A DNA stretch of 5,943 bases from Desulfuromonadales bacterium. GTDB lineage: Bacteria; Desulfobacterota; Desulfuromonadia; Desulfuromonadales; BM103. Within the stretch, counting starts at the first letter, position 1. Each line of letters begins with the position of its first letter. Position numbers and translations under genes: made by a program. Below are positions 1 to 5,055 of this stretch, one piece after another. The notes beneath the pieces were generated by a model. That model worked only from the letters and a program-made list of their open reading frames with translations, was not told where the DNA came from and did no database searches. Location: assembly GCA_030630015.1 (NCBI GenBank), contig DAOVNV010000154.1:1-5943 (forward strand). The letters are read 5' to 3'.

Positions 1-2
1 CG

Positions 3-146
3 TTTTCCCCACCCCTGGATGGTGCTGATGAATTCGGTCTAGTCTCATTTCACTCACCCGCAATGATTGAAGGGCTGCACACATTGCCAACAACTGATGA
101 CGATGCCGACCAAGGTGGTCTGGTGGAGATCTTCCTCGTGGAATAA
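3..146 (+). CDS. Possible 3' end of an unidentified upstream gene (partial)
   Basis: An open frame runs from the window edge to a TAA at 144-146, giving 47 residues that end in GGLVEIFLVE. The other two forward frames close within the first 45 bases. The tail has an acidic stretch (TTDDDADQ) and no motif I recognise. In Tad loci the gene before tadZ is often the secretin, cpaB/rcpC or a TadE/TadG-like pseudopilin, so one of these is plausible from context only. Third-position GC looks lower than in the tad genes, and an open frame of this length can occur by chance, so it may not be coding at all. Confidence 0.35.
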   Translation, partial: FSPPLDGADEFGLVSFHSPAMIEGLHTLPTTDDDADQGGLVEIFLVE

Positions 147-183
147 ACTTAAGGGTTACAAGAACTTATTTAGGTGGCATGGT

Positions 184-211
184 TTGACCTGGCGATGATA
201 TCGATTACAAT
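184..211 (+). promoter_or_regulatory. Candidate sigma70-type promoter for the tadZABC transcript
   Basis: TTGACC at 184-189 matches the -35 consensus at five of six positions, and TACAAT at 206-211 matches the -10 consensus at five of six, with a 16-bp spacer. Transcription would begin near 218, about 50 bases before the tadZ start. The lack of close coupling to any upstream gene (a 121-base gap) supports a promoter here. No transcript data are available, so this is a motif-based call. Confidence 0.5.
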
Positions 212-214
212 TCT

Positions 215-244
215 AGTAAAGGCAGATACCATGACTGCTTTACT
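215..244 (+). promoter_or_regulatory. Imperfect inverted repeat at the predicted transcription start of tadZ
   Basis: AGTAAAGGCAG (215-225) is mirrored by CTGCTTTACT (235-244). All ten bases of the right arm pair, leaving one bulged G in the left arm and a 9-base centre. It begins 3 bases after the proposed -10 box, so it covers the likely start site. It could be an operator for a dimeric regulator or, if fully transcribed, a leader hairpin that ends 23 bases before the tadZ ATG. The sequence shows the repeat; the role is inferred. Confidence 0.45.
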
Positions 245-267
245 GATCTTCAGATGAAAGCGACACA

Positions 268-1446
268 ATGACTAAAGAACTGATAGTCGCTATTGAAATT
301 GCGCGATCCGACCTGTCCAAGGCCATCTCGGCACAGAGCAGGGAACTGGCCGGCATCAAGGTGCATAACTGGACCGGCAGCCTTGGGGAAAAGGGGTCTC
401 TCGCGGTTAAAACCGTTCCCGACATCATTATCCTCGACGACAGTCCCGATGCAGGCAATGTGCTGGCCCGGATCAAGACCATCCAGGGCAATTTTCCGCT
501 CGTTGCGCTATTTGTTGTTTCCGAAAATAAGGATCCCCAGCAGATTATCGATGTCATGAAGGCGGGAGCAGCCGAATACCTGGTCGAACCGGTTCCGGCG
601 AAAATCCTGCACAACGCCATCGAAGAAGTTCGCGCCAGACTGGCCAACGAGGGCAAACTGGCCCAAGGCAGCGTCTACAGCTTCATCAGCAGCAAGGGCG
701 GCGTCGGTGCCACGGTTCTTGCAGTCAATATTGCTGCAAGCCTGGCCATGGGCAAGAAGAGTTCGGTCGCCATGATCGATATGTGTTTCCAGTCAGGTGA
801 CGCGTCGGTCCTGCTTGACATCGACCCCAAGACTACTGTTCTGGACATTTGCGAAAACATTCACAGGCTTGATGTGTCTTTTCTGCGTGGTGCAATGAGC
901 GGCCATACCACCGGCATGAACTTTCTGGCGGCCCCGAGAAACCCGGAGGACAGTGAGGAAATTACCAACGAACATGTCCACGAGTTTCTGCAGTTGTCCA
1001 GGAAACTGTACGATCACGTTATTCTCGACTGCACTTCCATGCATATCAATGACTGCTCAATCGAAGCATTCAACCAGTCGGACAAGGTCTTCGTGATTAC
1101 CGACATGTCCGTCCCTTCGATCCGCAATACCGTGCGCCTGTACAAGCTGATCAAGAAGGTCGGCATCAGCCCGGATCGTATCGAGATCATCATCAACCGT
1201 TTTATCAAGGGAGGTGTCCTGTCGCTCGCCGAAATCGAAAAGAACTTCGAGAAACCGGTCTACTGGCTGGTGCCGAACGATTTTTCAGACATCATCTCTT
1301 CTATCAATCGGGGCATCCCCCTGGTTAAATTAAATCCGGGGGCGCCATTTACAAAAAACATCAAACAACTGATTAAAAAGATTCAAAGCAAACAGGACGA
1401 CCCCGAATTCCGGGGTATTCGGGGAACTTTTGGAAAAATGCTTTAG
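268..1446 (+). CDS. tadZ: TadZ/CpaE-family pilus localisation ATPase (pseudo-receiver plus MinD/ParA-like domain)
   Basis: A 392-residue protein. Family members place the Tad secretion machine at a cell pole or site, acting as membrane-associated, MinD-like cytoplasmic ATPases. Residues about 5-125 form an atypical response-regulator fold: D57/D58 sit where the phospho-acceptor is expected and S85 follows the fourth strand, but the conserved lysine before proline is E107 (VEP) and the N-terminal acidic pair is missing, so ordinary phosphorylation is unlikely. Residues about 135-370 are the ATPase domain: P-loop SSKGGVGATV (141-150) keeps the signature lysine K143 but has A148 where MinD/ParA have the second lysine; D171 follows the next strand and the Walker B-like strand ends at D254 (VILDCTSM). 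The ATG at 268 is the only reasonable start because an in-frame TGA lies at 244-246; its Shine-Dalgarno (GAAAG, 256-260) is weak. The stop overlaps the tadA ribosome binding site. Family assignment is firm; catalytic competence is uncertain. Confidence 0.9.
   Translation: MTKELIVAIEIARSDLSKAISAQSRELAGIKVHNWTGSLGEKGSLAVKTVPDIIILDDSPDAGNVLARIKTIQGNFPLVALFVVSENKDPQQIIDVMKAGAAEYLVEPVPAKILHNAIEEVRARLANEGKLAQGSVYSFISSKGGVGATVLAVNIAASLAMGKKSSVAMIDMCFQSGDASVLLDIDPKTTVLDICENIHRLDVSFLRGAMSGHTTGMNFLAAPRNPEDSEEITNEHVHEFLQLSRKLYDHVILDCTSMHINDCSIEAFNQSDKVFVITDMSVPSIRNTVRLYKLIKKVGISPDRIEIIINRFIKGGVLSLAEIEKNFEKPVYWLVPNDFSDIISSINRGIPLVKLNPGAPFTKNIKQLIKKIQSKQDDPEFRGIRGTFGKML
1317..1342 (+). other. GC-rich hairpin inside the 3' part of tadZ
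   Basis: CCCCC (1317-1321) and GG (1323-1324) pair with CC (1336-1337) and GGGGG (1338-1342), leaving one bulged T (1322) and an 11-base A/T-only loop. That gives seven GC pairs. It lies within coding sequence, with an A-rich stretch shortly downstream. It may be incidental to the protein code or may slow ribosomes or RNA decay before the tadA start. Confidence 0.35.
1401..1424 (+). other. Perfect 8-bp hairpin at the tadZ 3' end, with a competing alternative fold
   Basis: CCCCGAAT (1401-1408) and ATTCGGGG (1417-1424) are perfect reverse complements around an 8-base loop. The same left arm can instead pair CCCCG (1401-1405) with CGGGG (1411-1415), so two mutually exclusive stems are possible. 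AACTTTT follows at once, giving a weak terminator-like look, but the T run is only four bases and tadA follows immediately. The structure ends 20 bases before the tadA Shine-Dalgarno (1445-1450). Confidence 0.4.
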
Positions 1447-1450
1447 GAGG
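1445..1450 (+). promoter_or_regulatory. Strong ribosome binding site for tadA, overlapping the tadZ stop
   Basis: AGGAGG at 1445-1450 shares its first two bases with the tadZ TAG (1444-1446) and lies 5 bases before the GTG at 1456. This placement decides for the GTG start of tadA and suggests that tadA translation is coupled to ribosomes finishing tadZ. Confidence 0.85.
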
Positions 1451-1455
1451 CTGCT

Positions 1456-2805
1456 GTGGCCATCAAAGATCTGCTGAACCGGACATCTCCAGAAACACCC
1501 GGGGCCCAGGGCAAGGGTCAGCCGGAATCTGACAAGAGCAATTTCTTTTATGAAATCAAGCACAAAATTCATGGCCGCCTGGTCGAGGAGGCCAACCTCG
1601 CGGCGCTCGACACTCTTGAACCGGATGAGATCAGGTCGGAAATCGAGAATGTCGTCGAATACTACCTCAAGGAAGAGCAGGCCCTCCTCAATGAGGAGGA
1701 GCAGCAACTGCTGATCAACGAAATCCTTGATGAGTTGATGGGACTCGGCCCTCTCGAACCGTTCTTCAAGGACCCGACGATCAGCGATGTTCTGGTCAAC
1801 ACCTACAACCAGATCTACGTGGAACGCTTCGGTCTTCTGGAAGAAACCAATTCACGTTTTGTCGACAACGCCCATCTGATGAACATCATCGACCGGATCA
1901 TCTCCCGAATCGGGAGACGCGTCGACGAGTCGACGCCGATGGTCGACGCCCGCCTGCCGGACGGATCGCGCGTCAACGCCATTATTCCGCCACTGGCCAT
2001 CGACGGGCCGATGCTGTCGATACGACGCTTTTCGGTCAGTCCCCTGAAAATGGAGGACCTGATCAATTACAAGACGCTCACCCCGGACATCGCCCAGCTG
2101 TTGTCCGGCTGCGTCAAGGCGAAGCTCAATATCATGATTTCCGGCGGCACGGGAGCCGGCAAGACCACCCTGCTGAACATCCTGTCCGCCAATATCCCAG
2201 GCAACGAACGGATTATTACCATCGAAGATTCCGCCGAACTCCAACTGCAGCAGGAGCACGTCATCCGCCTGGAAACCCGTCCTCCAAGCATCGAGGGAAC
2301 AGGTCAGGTCACCCAGCGCGACTTGGTCCGAAACAGCCTGCGCATGCGGCCCGACCGCATCATCATCGGCGAGGTGCGCGGCTCGGAAGCCTTTGACATG
2401 CTGCAGGCAATGAACACAGGTCACGAGGGCTCACTAACCACCATCCATGCCAATACGCCCCGTGATTCACTGACCCGCCTTGAGTCGATGATCCTGATGA
2501 CTGGCATCAATCTCCCGGAAACCGCAATGCGCTTTATGGTTTCGTCGGCGCTCAATCTGATCATCCAGATTTCGCGACTTACTGACGGCAGCCGTAAGGT
2601 TACATCGATTTCCGAAGTGGTCGGCATGGAAGGCGACGTCATCACTTTGCAGGACATCTTTGTTTTCGAGAAAAAGGGTATCGACCGGGACGGCAAGGTC
2701 ATCGGGGAGCACCGGTCGACTGGCATCAGGCCGAAGTTTTCCGGGCAGTTGGAACTGGCCGGCATCGAAGTTCCCGAAACGCTGTTTACTGACTATGGTC
2801 GTTAG
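1456..2805 (+). CDS. tadA: TadA/CpaF-family Tad pilus secretion ATPase
   Basis: A 449-residue cytoplasmic hexameric-type ATPase of the type II/IV secretion superfamily that powers Flp pilus assembly by acting on the TadB/TadC platform. Residues 1-95 are a charged helical N-terminal region (glutamate-rich at 73-83). The N-terminal domain follows with GLGPLEPFFKDPTISDVLVN (96-115) and the CpaF hallmark around RRVDESTPMVDARLPDGSR (154-172). The catalytic part has a canonical Walker A, GGTGAGKTT (230-238, K236), an Asp box IEDSAELQL (256-264, E257/D258), Walker B RIIIGEVRG (301-309, E306) and a His box GHEGSLTTIHANT (322-334, H323/H331). All motifs are intact and the length is normal for the family. 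The start is GTG behind a full AGGAGG. Alternatives such as PilB, GspE or VirB11 are less likely given the CpaF-type sequence and the tad neighbours. It is probably co-transcribed with tadZ. Confidence 0.96.
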   Translation: MAIKDLLNRTSPETPGAQGKGQPESDKSNFFYEIKHKIHGRLVEEANLAALDTLEPDEIRSEIENVVEYYLKEEQALLNEEEQQLLINEILDELMGLGPLEPFFKDPTISDVLVNTYNQIYVERFGLLEETNSRFVDNAHLMNIIDRIISRIGRRVDESTPMVDARLPDGSRVNAIIPPLAIDGPMLSIRRFSVSPLKMEDLINYKTLTPDIAQLLSGCVKAKLNIMISGGTGAGKTTLLNILSANIPGNERIITIEDSAELQLQQEHVIRLETRPPSIEGTGQVTQRDLVRNSLRMRPDRIIIGEVRGSEAFDMLQAMNTGHEGSLTTIHANTPRDSLTRLESMILMTGINLPETAMRFMVSSALNLIIQISRLTDGSRKVTSISEVVGMEGDVITLQDIFVFEKKGIDRDGKVIGEHRSTGIRPKFSGQLELAGIEVPETLFTDYGR

Positions 2806-2811
2806 GATACA

Positions 2812-2863
2812 ACCGGAAATGACGTACCGGAACAATACCACATGCTGCCTGGGCTGACGGCAT
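2812..2863 (+). other. tadA-tadB spacer with a short hairpin
   Basis: The 75-base gap 2806-2880 has no gene. It holds two copies of ACCGGAA (2812-2818 and 2826-2832) and a weak hairpin: ATGCTG (2842-2847) against CGGCAT (2858-2863), six pairs including one T-G wobble, 10-base loop. There is no terminator. I see no convincing promoter, so tadB is most simply read from the upstream transcript. Confidence 0.3.
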
Positions 2864-2870
2864 CGTAAAC

Positions 2871-2876
2871 AGGAGG
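2871..2876 (+). promoter_or_regulatory. Ribosome binding site for tadB
   Basis: AGGAGG at 2871-2876 lies 4 bases before the ATG at 2881. A TAA at 2866-2868 closes the tadB frame just upstream, so no longer start is possible and this site fixes the start. Confidence 0.85.
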
Positions 2877-2880
2877 CATC

Positions 2881-3864
2881 ATGGACCTGGATATTCTTAC
2901 AACACTACTGCTCGCGGCAATTTTCATCTTCGTGGTCGCAGTTATCGAAAGTCTCTACCTGGCCTGGGCGGAAAGCCGCTTCAGCGAGAAACGTACGGTC
3001 AGAAAGCGCCTCCTCTACATCTCCGCAGGGGGCAAGCACGGCGAGGAGAAACTAACCCGTTATCGCAAGGCGATTCTCAGTGATGTTGGCATCTTCGAGC
3101 GCTTCGTGCTCAGTCTGCCACGATTGAGCAACCTGGACAGCCTGCTGCTCAAGTCGCAGCTTCCCATCAACGCGACCCTGTTTGTCGTGACCAGCCTCGC
3201 ATTCGGTGCGATCGGCTTCCTGATCGGCTATCGCTATCTGCCGCAAATCATTGCGGCCATTCTGCTCGCTCTGTTCTGCCTGATCCTGCCGTATCTTTTC
3301 CTCAAACTGATCGAGCGCAGATACTACCAAAATTTCAACGACCAACTCCCCGAAGCGCTCGATCTGCTGGCAAGAGCCATGCGTACGGGTCACGCGCTGA
3401 CATCCGGCATGGAAATGATTGCCAACGAACTCGAAGACCCCATCAGTTCCGAGTTTGCGGCCACCGTCGACGAAATAAACCTCGGGCTGACTATGAAGGA
3501 GGCCTTTGACAACCTGTGCGAACGGGTTCCTCTATCCGACCTGAGATATTTCGCCATAGCCATTCTGGTGCAACGGGAAACCGGCGGAAACATCGCCGAG
3601 ATACTGGACAACATCAGCCGGCTGATTCGTGAACGGGTCCAGTTCCATCGCCAGGTCAAGGCTCTGACCGCTGAAGGCCGCTATTCGGCAGGCGTGCTGA
3701 TTGCCTTACCGATTCTAATGTTCATCTACATCTACTTCACCAACTACGAATACCTGTCACTGCTCTGGAAAGAGGAGATGGGTCATTACATGCTGTTCGG
3801 TGCCATTGTCATGCAGGTCATCGGAGCCTACGTGATCAAACGCATTGTCACTATCGAGATATAG
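2881..3864 (+). CDS. tadB: TadB, inner-membrane platform protein of the Tad pilus (T2SSF domain)
   Basis: A 327-residue polytopic membrane protein, one half of the inner-membrane platform that couples TadA ATP hydrolysis to pilin polymerisation (related to GspF/PilC). Hydrophobic segments are seen at about 8-29, 97-116, 119-142, 270-288 and 302-319, with a charged cytoplasmic stretch (30-90) after the first. The type II secretion F domain spans about 150-285: a first helix pair beginning QLPEALDLLARAMRTGHALT (155-174) and the later block RYFAIAILVQRETGGNIAEI (222-241), both typical of TadB. Length is usual for the family. Its start is fixed by AGGAGG at 2871-2876. It is separated by 9 bases from tadC, a paralogue carrying the same domain. 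TadB rather than TadC is assigned from the first position in the pair and the RETGGN motif; the platform role is family knowledge. Confidence 0.93.
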   Translation: MDLDILTTLLLAAIFIFVVAVIESLYLAWAESRFSEKRTVRKRLLYISAGGKHGEEKLTRYRKAILSDVGIFERFVLSLPRLSNLDSLLLKSQLPINATLFVVTSLAFGAIGFLIGYRYLPQIIAAILLALFCLILPYLFLKLIERRYYQNFNDQLPEALDLLARAMRTGHALTSGMEMIANELEDPISSEFAATVDEINLGLTMKEAFDNLCERVPLSDLRYFAIAILVQRETGGNIAEILDNISRLIRERVQFHRQVKALTAEGRYSAGVLIALPILMFIYIYFTNYEYLSLLWKEEMGHYMLFGAIVMQVIGAYVIKRIVTIEI

Positions 3865-3867
3865 GAG
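3864..3867 (+). promoter_or_regulatory. Ribosome binding site for tadC, overlapping the tadB stop
   Basis: GGAG at 3864-3867 shares its first base with the tadB TAG (3862-3864) and lies 6 bases before the tadC ATG at 3874, pointing to translational coupling of the two platform proteins. Confidence 0.75.
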
Positions 3868-3873
3868 ACGGTC

Positions 3874-4863
3874 ATGCAGGCACTTAAAAACACCTTTTAT
3901 ATTTTCATTGACAACATCGAATACTTCGGAATTCTGGTTCTTCTGTTCTTGGCCGTATTCGCCCTGATTTATGCCGTGGGGTCCCTGCTTTCCAATCGCA
4001 GGAGCCAGGAGGAGAAGAGGCTGGACAAACTGGTCCGTGCACCTGGTGCACCGAAGACTTCTGAGGGTCGCCCCCGGTTCCTGTCCGGGAAACAAGATAG
4101 CCTGGCAACCAAGATCTCCAAGCCGCTGCACAAACTTTCCGCCCTGAACGAACGTAGTATGCGCAACAAACTGCGCCTCAAGCTGGTCCGGGCAGGCTAC
4201 CGCTCCGACATGGCCTTGTACAACTACCTGGCGATGAAAATTATCTTGGCCGTCCTGCTGGTCAGTATTTACATGATTTCAAGAATTTTTTACCGTTTTG
4301 TCCCAGAGATGATGCTTGCGGTTCTTTTTCTCGCCCTGCTCGGTTATTTCACGCCCAACATCTGGGTCTGGCTGATGACCCTGGCACGCAAGGAAAGGCT
4401 GTTCAAGGCCCTGCCAGACGCCCTGGACCTGATGGTGGTTTGTGTTGAAGCGGGTCTGGGACTCGACATGACTTTCAAGCGTGTCGGTGATGAGATCAGG
4501 CCACTCAGCAAGGATTTGAGTGATGAATTTCTGCTCACAAACCTTGAGGTTCGTGCCGGGCGGTCCAGAGAAGACGCTTTCAAGAACATGTCCATCCGAA
4601 CTGGCGTTCCGGAAATCCATAACCTGATGACGGTTCTGGCCCAGACCAGCCGCTTCGGGACCAGTCTGGCAACTGCACTGCGCGTCCATGCCGACGCGAT
4701 GCGTGTCAAGCGCCGCCAGATTGCCGAGGAAACCGCCGCCAAGGCGACTGTCAAGCTGATTTTCCCACTGGTTCTGTTCATTTTCCCGGCGATTTTCGTT
4801 GTCCTGATCGGCCCGGGCGCCATCAAGATTGTCCAACAGCTCTTCCCGGTTTTAGGGGGATAA
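3874..4863 (+). CDS. tadC: TadC, second inner-membrane platform protein of the Tad pilus (T2SSF domain)
   Basis: A 329-residue membrane protein, paralogous to TadB and expected to work with it as the inner-membrane platform for pilus assembly. Hydrophobic segments lie at about 17-38, 117-137, 143-168 and 293-317, with a basic, charged cytoplasmic loop (41-115) after the first. The F domain spans about 175-305, starting ALPDALDLMVVCVEAGLGLD (179-198), a TadC-like signature, and containing the block around QTSRFGTSLATALRVHADAM (257-276). This QTSRFGTS motif is the TadC counterpart of the RETGGN block of TadB. Length is normal and the gene is intact. The stop TAA (4861-4863) lies inside the left arm of a 15-bp hairpin, so the ribosome ends within a strong RNA structure. 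It is the last gene of the tight cluster; the next gene is 192 bases away. Confidence 0.93.
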   Translation: MQALKNTFYIFIDNIEYFGILVLLFLAVFALIYAVGSLLSNRRSQEEKRLDKLVRAPGAPKTSEGRPRFLSGKQDSLATKISKPLHKLSALNERSMRNKLRLKLVRAGYRSDMALYNYLAMKIILAVLLVSIYMISRIFYRFVPEMMLAVLFLALLGYFTPNIWVWLMTLARKERLFKALPDALDLMVVCVEAGLGLDMTFKRVGDEIRPLSKDLSDEFLLTNLEVRAGRSREDAFKNMSIRTGVPEIHNLMTVLAQTSRFGTSLATALRVHADAMRVKRRQIAEETAAKATVKLIFPLVLFIFPAIFVVLIGPGAIKIVQQLFPVLGG

Positions 4864-4892
4864 TGACCGGGGTTTATCCCGGTCATTATCCC
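4857..4892 (+). terminator. Perfect 15-bp hairpin at the end of tadC (terminator-like, without a T tract)
   Basis: GGGATAATGACCGGG (4857-4871) and CCCGGTCATTATCCC (4878-4892) are exact reverse complements around the 6-base loop GTTTAT. The left arm contains the tadC stop codon. No run of T follows (next bases GGAACGT), so it is not a standard intrinsic terminator. It could cause partial termination, block 3' exonucleases and so protect the upstream tad mRNA, or mark an RNA-processing point before tadD. The structure is certain from sequence; the role is inferred. Confidence 0.55.
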
Positions 4893-4927
4893 GGAACGTG
4901 GAACGCGGGACAAGGGACGCGGATAAA
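4893..4927 (+). repeat. Tandem array of five degenerate heptamers (GGRACGC-like)
   Basis: Read in sevens, the stretch is GGAACGT, GGAACGC, GGGACAA, GGGACGC, GGATAAA: all begin with GG, all have A at position 4 or 3, and the phase is unbroken. The fifth unit is the weakest. It starts directly after the tadC hairpin. The regular 7-base period is unlike the surrounding sequence and resembles short tandemly repeated intergenic heptamers known in some bacteria. Confidence 0.5.
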
Positions 4928-5016
4928 GAAAAATAATTTGGGATTTTGAATTATTCTCAAAGACAAAGACCTCACTGAACACAAAGCTAAATTCATGGCT
5001 CTGGTTTTAGATTTTC

Positions 5017-5037
5017 GCGTGCCGCGTTCCGCGTACC
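5017..5037 (-). repeat. Tandem array of three GGNACGC heptamers in the opposite orientation
   Basis: On the minus strand the units are GGTACGC (5037-5031), GGAACGC (5030-5024) and GGCACGC (5023-5017), identical except for the third base. They face the array at 4893-4927 and form the right end of the inverted-repeat element. The last unit ends seven bases before the tadD ribosome binding site region. Confidence 0.5.
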
Positions 5038-5043
5038 GGCCTT

Positions 5044-5049
5044 AAAGGA
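5044..5049 (+). promoter_or_regulatory. Ribosome binding site for the tadD-like gene
   Basis: AAAGGA at 5044-5049 lies 6 bases before the ATG at 5056. It fixes the start that gives a complete lipoprotein signal peptide. Confidence 0.7.
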
Positions 5050-5055
5050 ACTTTT

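Larger units (their letters stand above)
4891..5039. repeat. Intergenic element with imperfect terminal inverted repeats (MITE-like)
   Basis: An 18-base left arm (4891-4908, CCGGAACGTGGAACGCGG) matches the reverse complement of 5022-5039 at 16 of 18 positions, separated by 113 bases that are mostly A/T-rich with no open frame of note. The core includes a 7-bp inverted repeat, AATAATT (4932-4938) and AATTATT (4949-4955). I see no convincing promoter and no flanking target-site duplication. Together with the hairpin it accounts for the 192-base gap between tadC and the next gene. It could be a degenerate mobile repeat or a family of intergenic repeats found elsewhere in this genome. Confidence 0.45.

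Noticed and set aside
142..170. Terminator after the upstream frame (AATAA / TTATT arms)
   Set aside because: Only about five A/T pairs with a long loop and no T tract; too weak to call.
175..190. Sigma54-like promoter (TGGCATG followed by GACCT)
   Set aside because: The -24 half is good, but the -12 half lacks the invariant G of the GC pair (GACCT instead of TTGCW). The overlapping sigma70-like motif fits better.
1861..1947. Four GTCGAC palindromes within 87 bases of tadA
   Set aside because: Three encode Val-Asp in frame and two of those lie in the conserved RRVDES...MVDARLPDG motif; they follow from protein sequence and codon preference.
1852..2424. Minus-strand open frame (190 codons) opposite tadA
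   Set aside because: It is complementary to the conserved ATPase core; the tadA motifs fully explain the sequence.
2803..2868. Possible stop-codon read-through joining tadA to tadB, which share a frame
   Set aside because: The frame after the TAG is open only to a TAA at 2866-2868, before the tadB start, and tadB has its own strong ribosome binding site.
4344..4982. Minus-strand open frame (212 codons) opposite tadC and reaching into the intergenic gap
   Set aside because: Its composition (rich in Ser, Arg, Pro, Thr) is that of a shadow frame, and its start lies in the repeat-like gap.
4893..5037. Heptamer arrays as a CRISPR or as an origin with iterons
   Set aside because: Units are 7 bases, contiguous and without spacers, which excludes CRISPR. 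There is no replication gene, DnaA-box cluster or plasmid context to support iterons.
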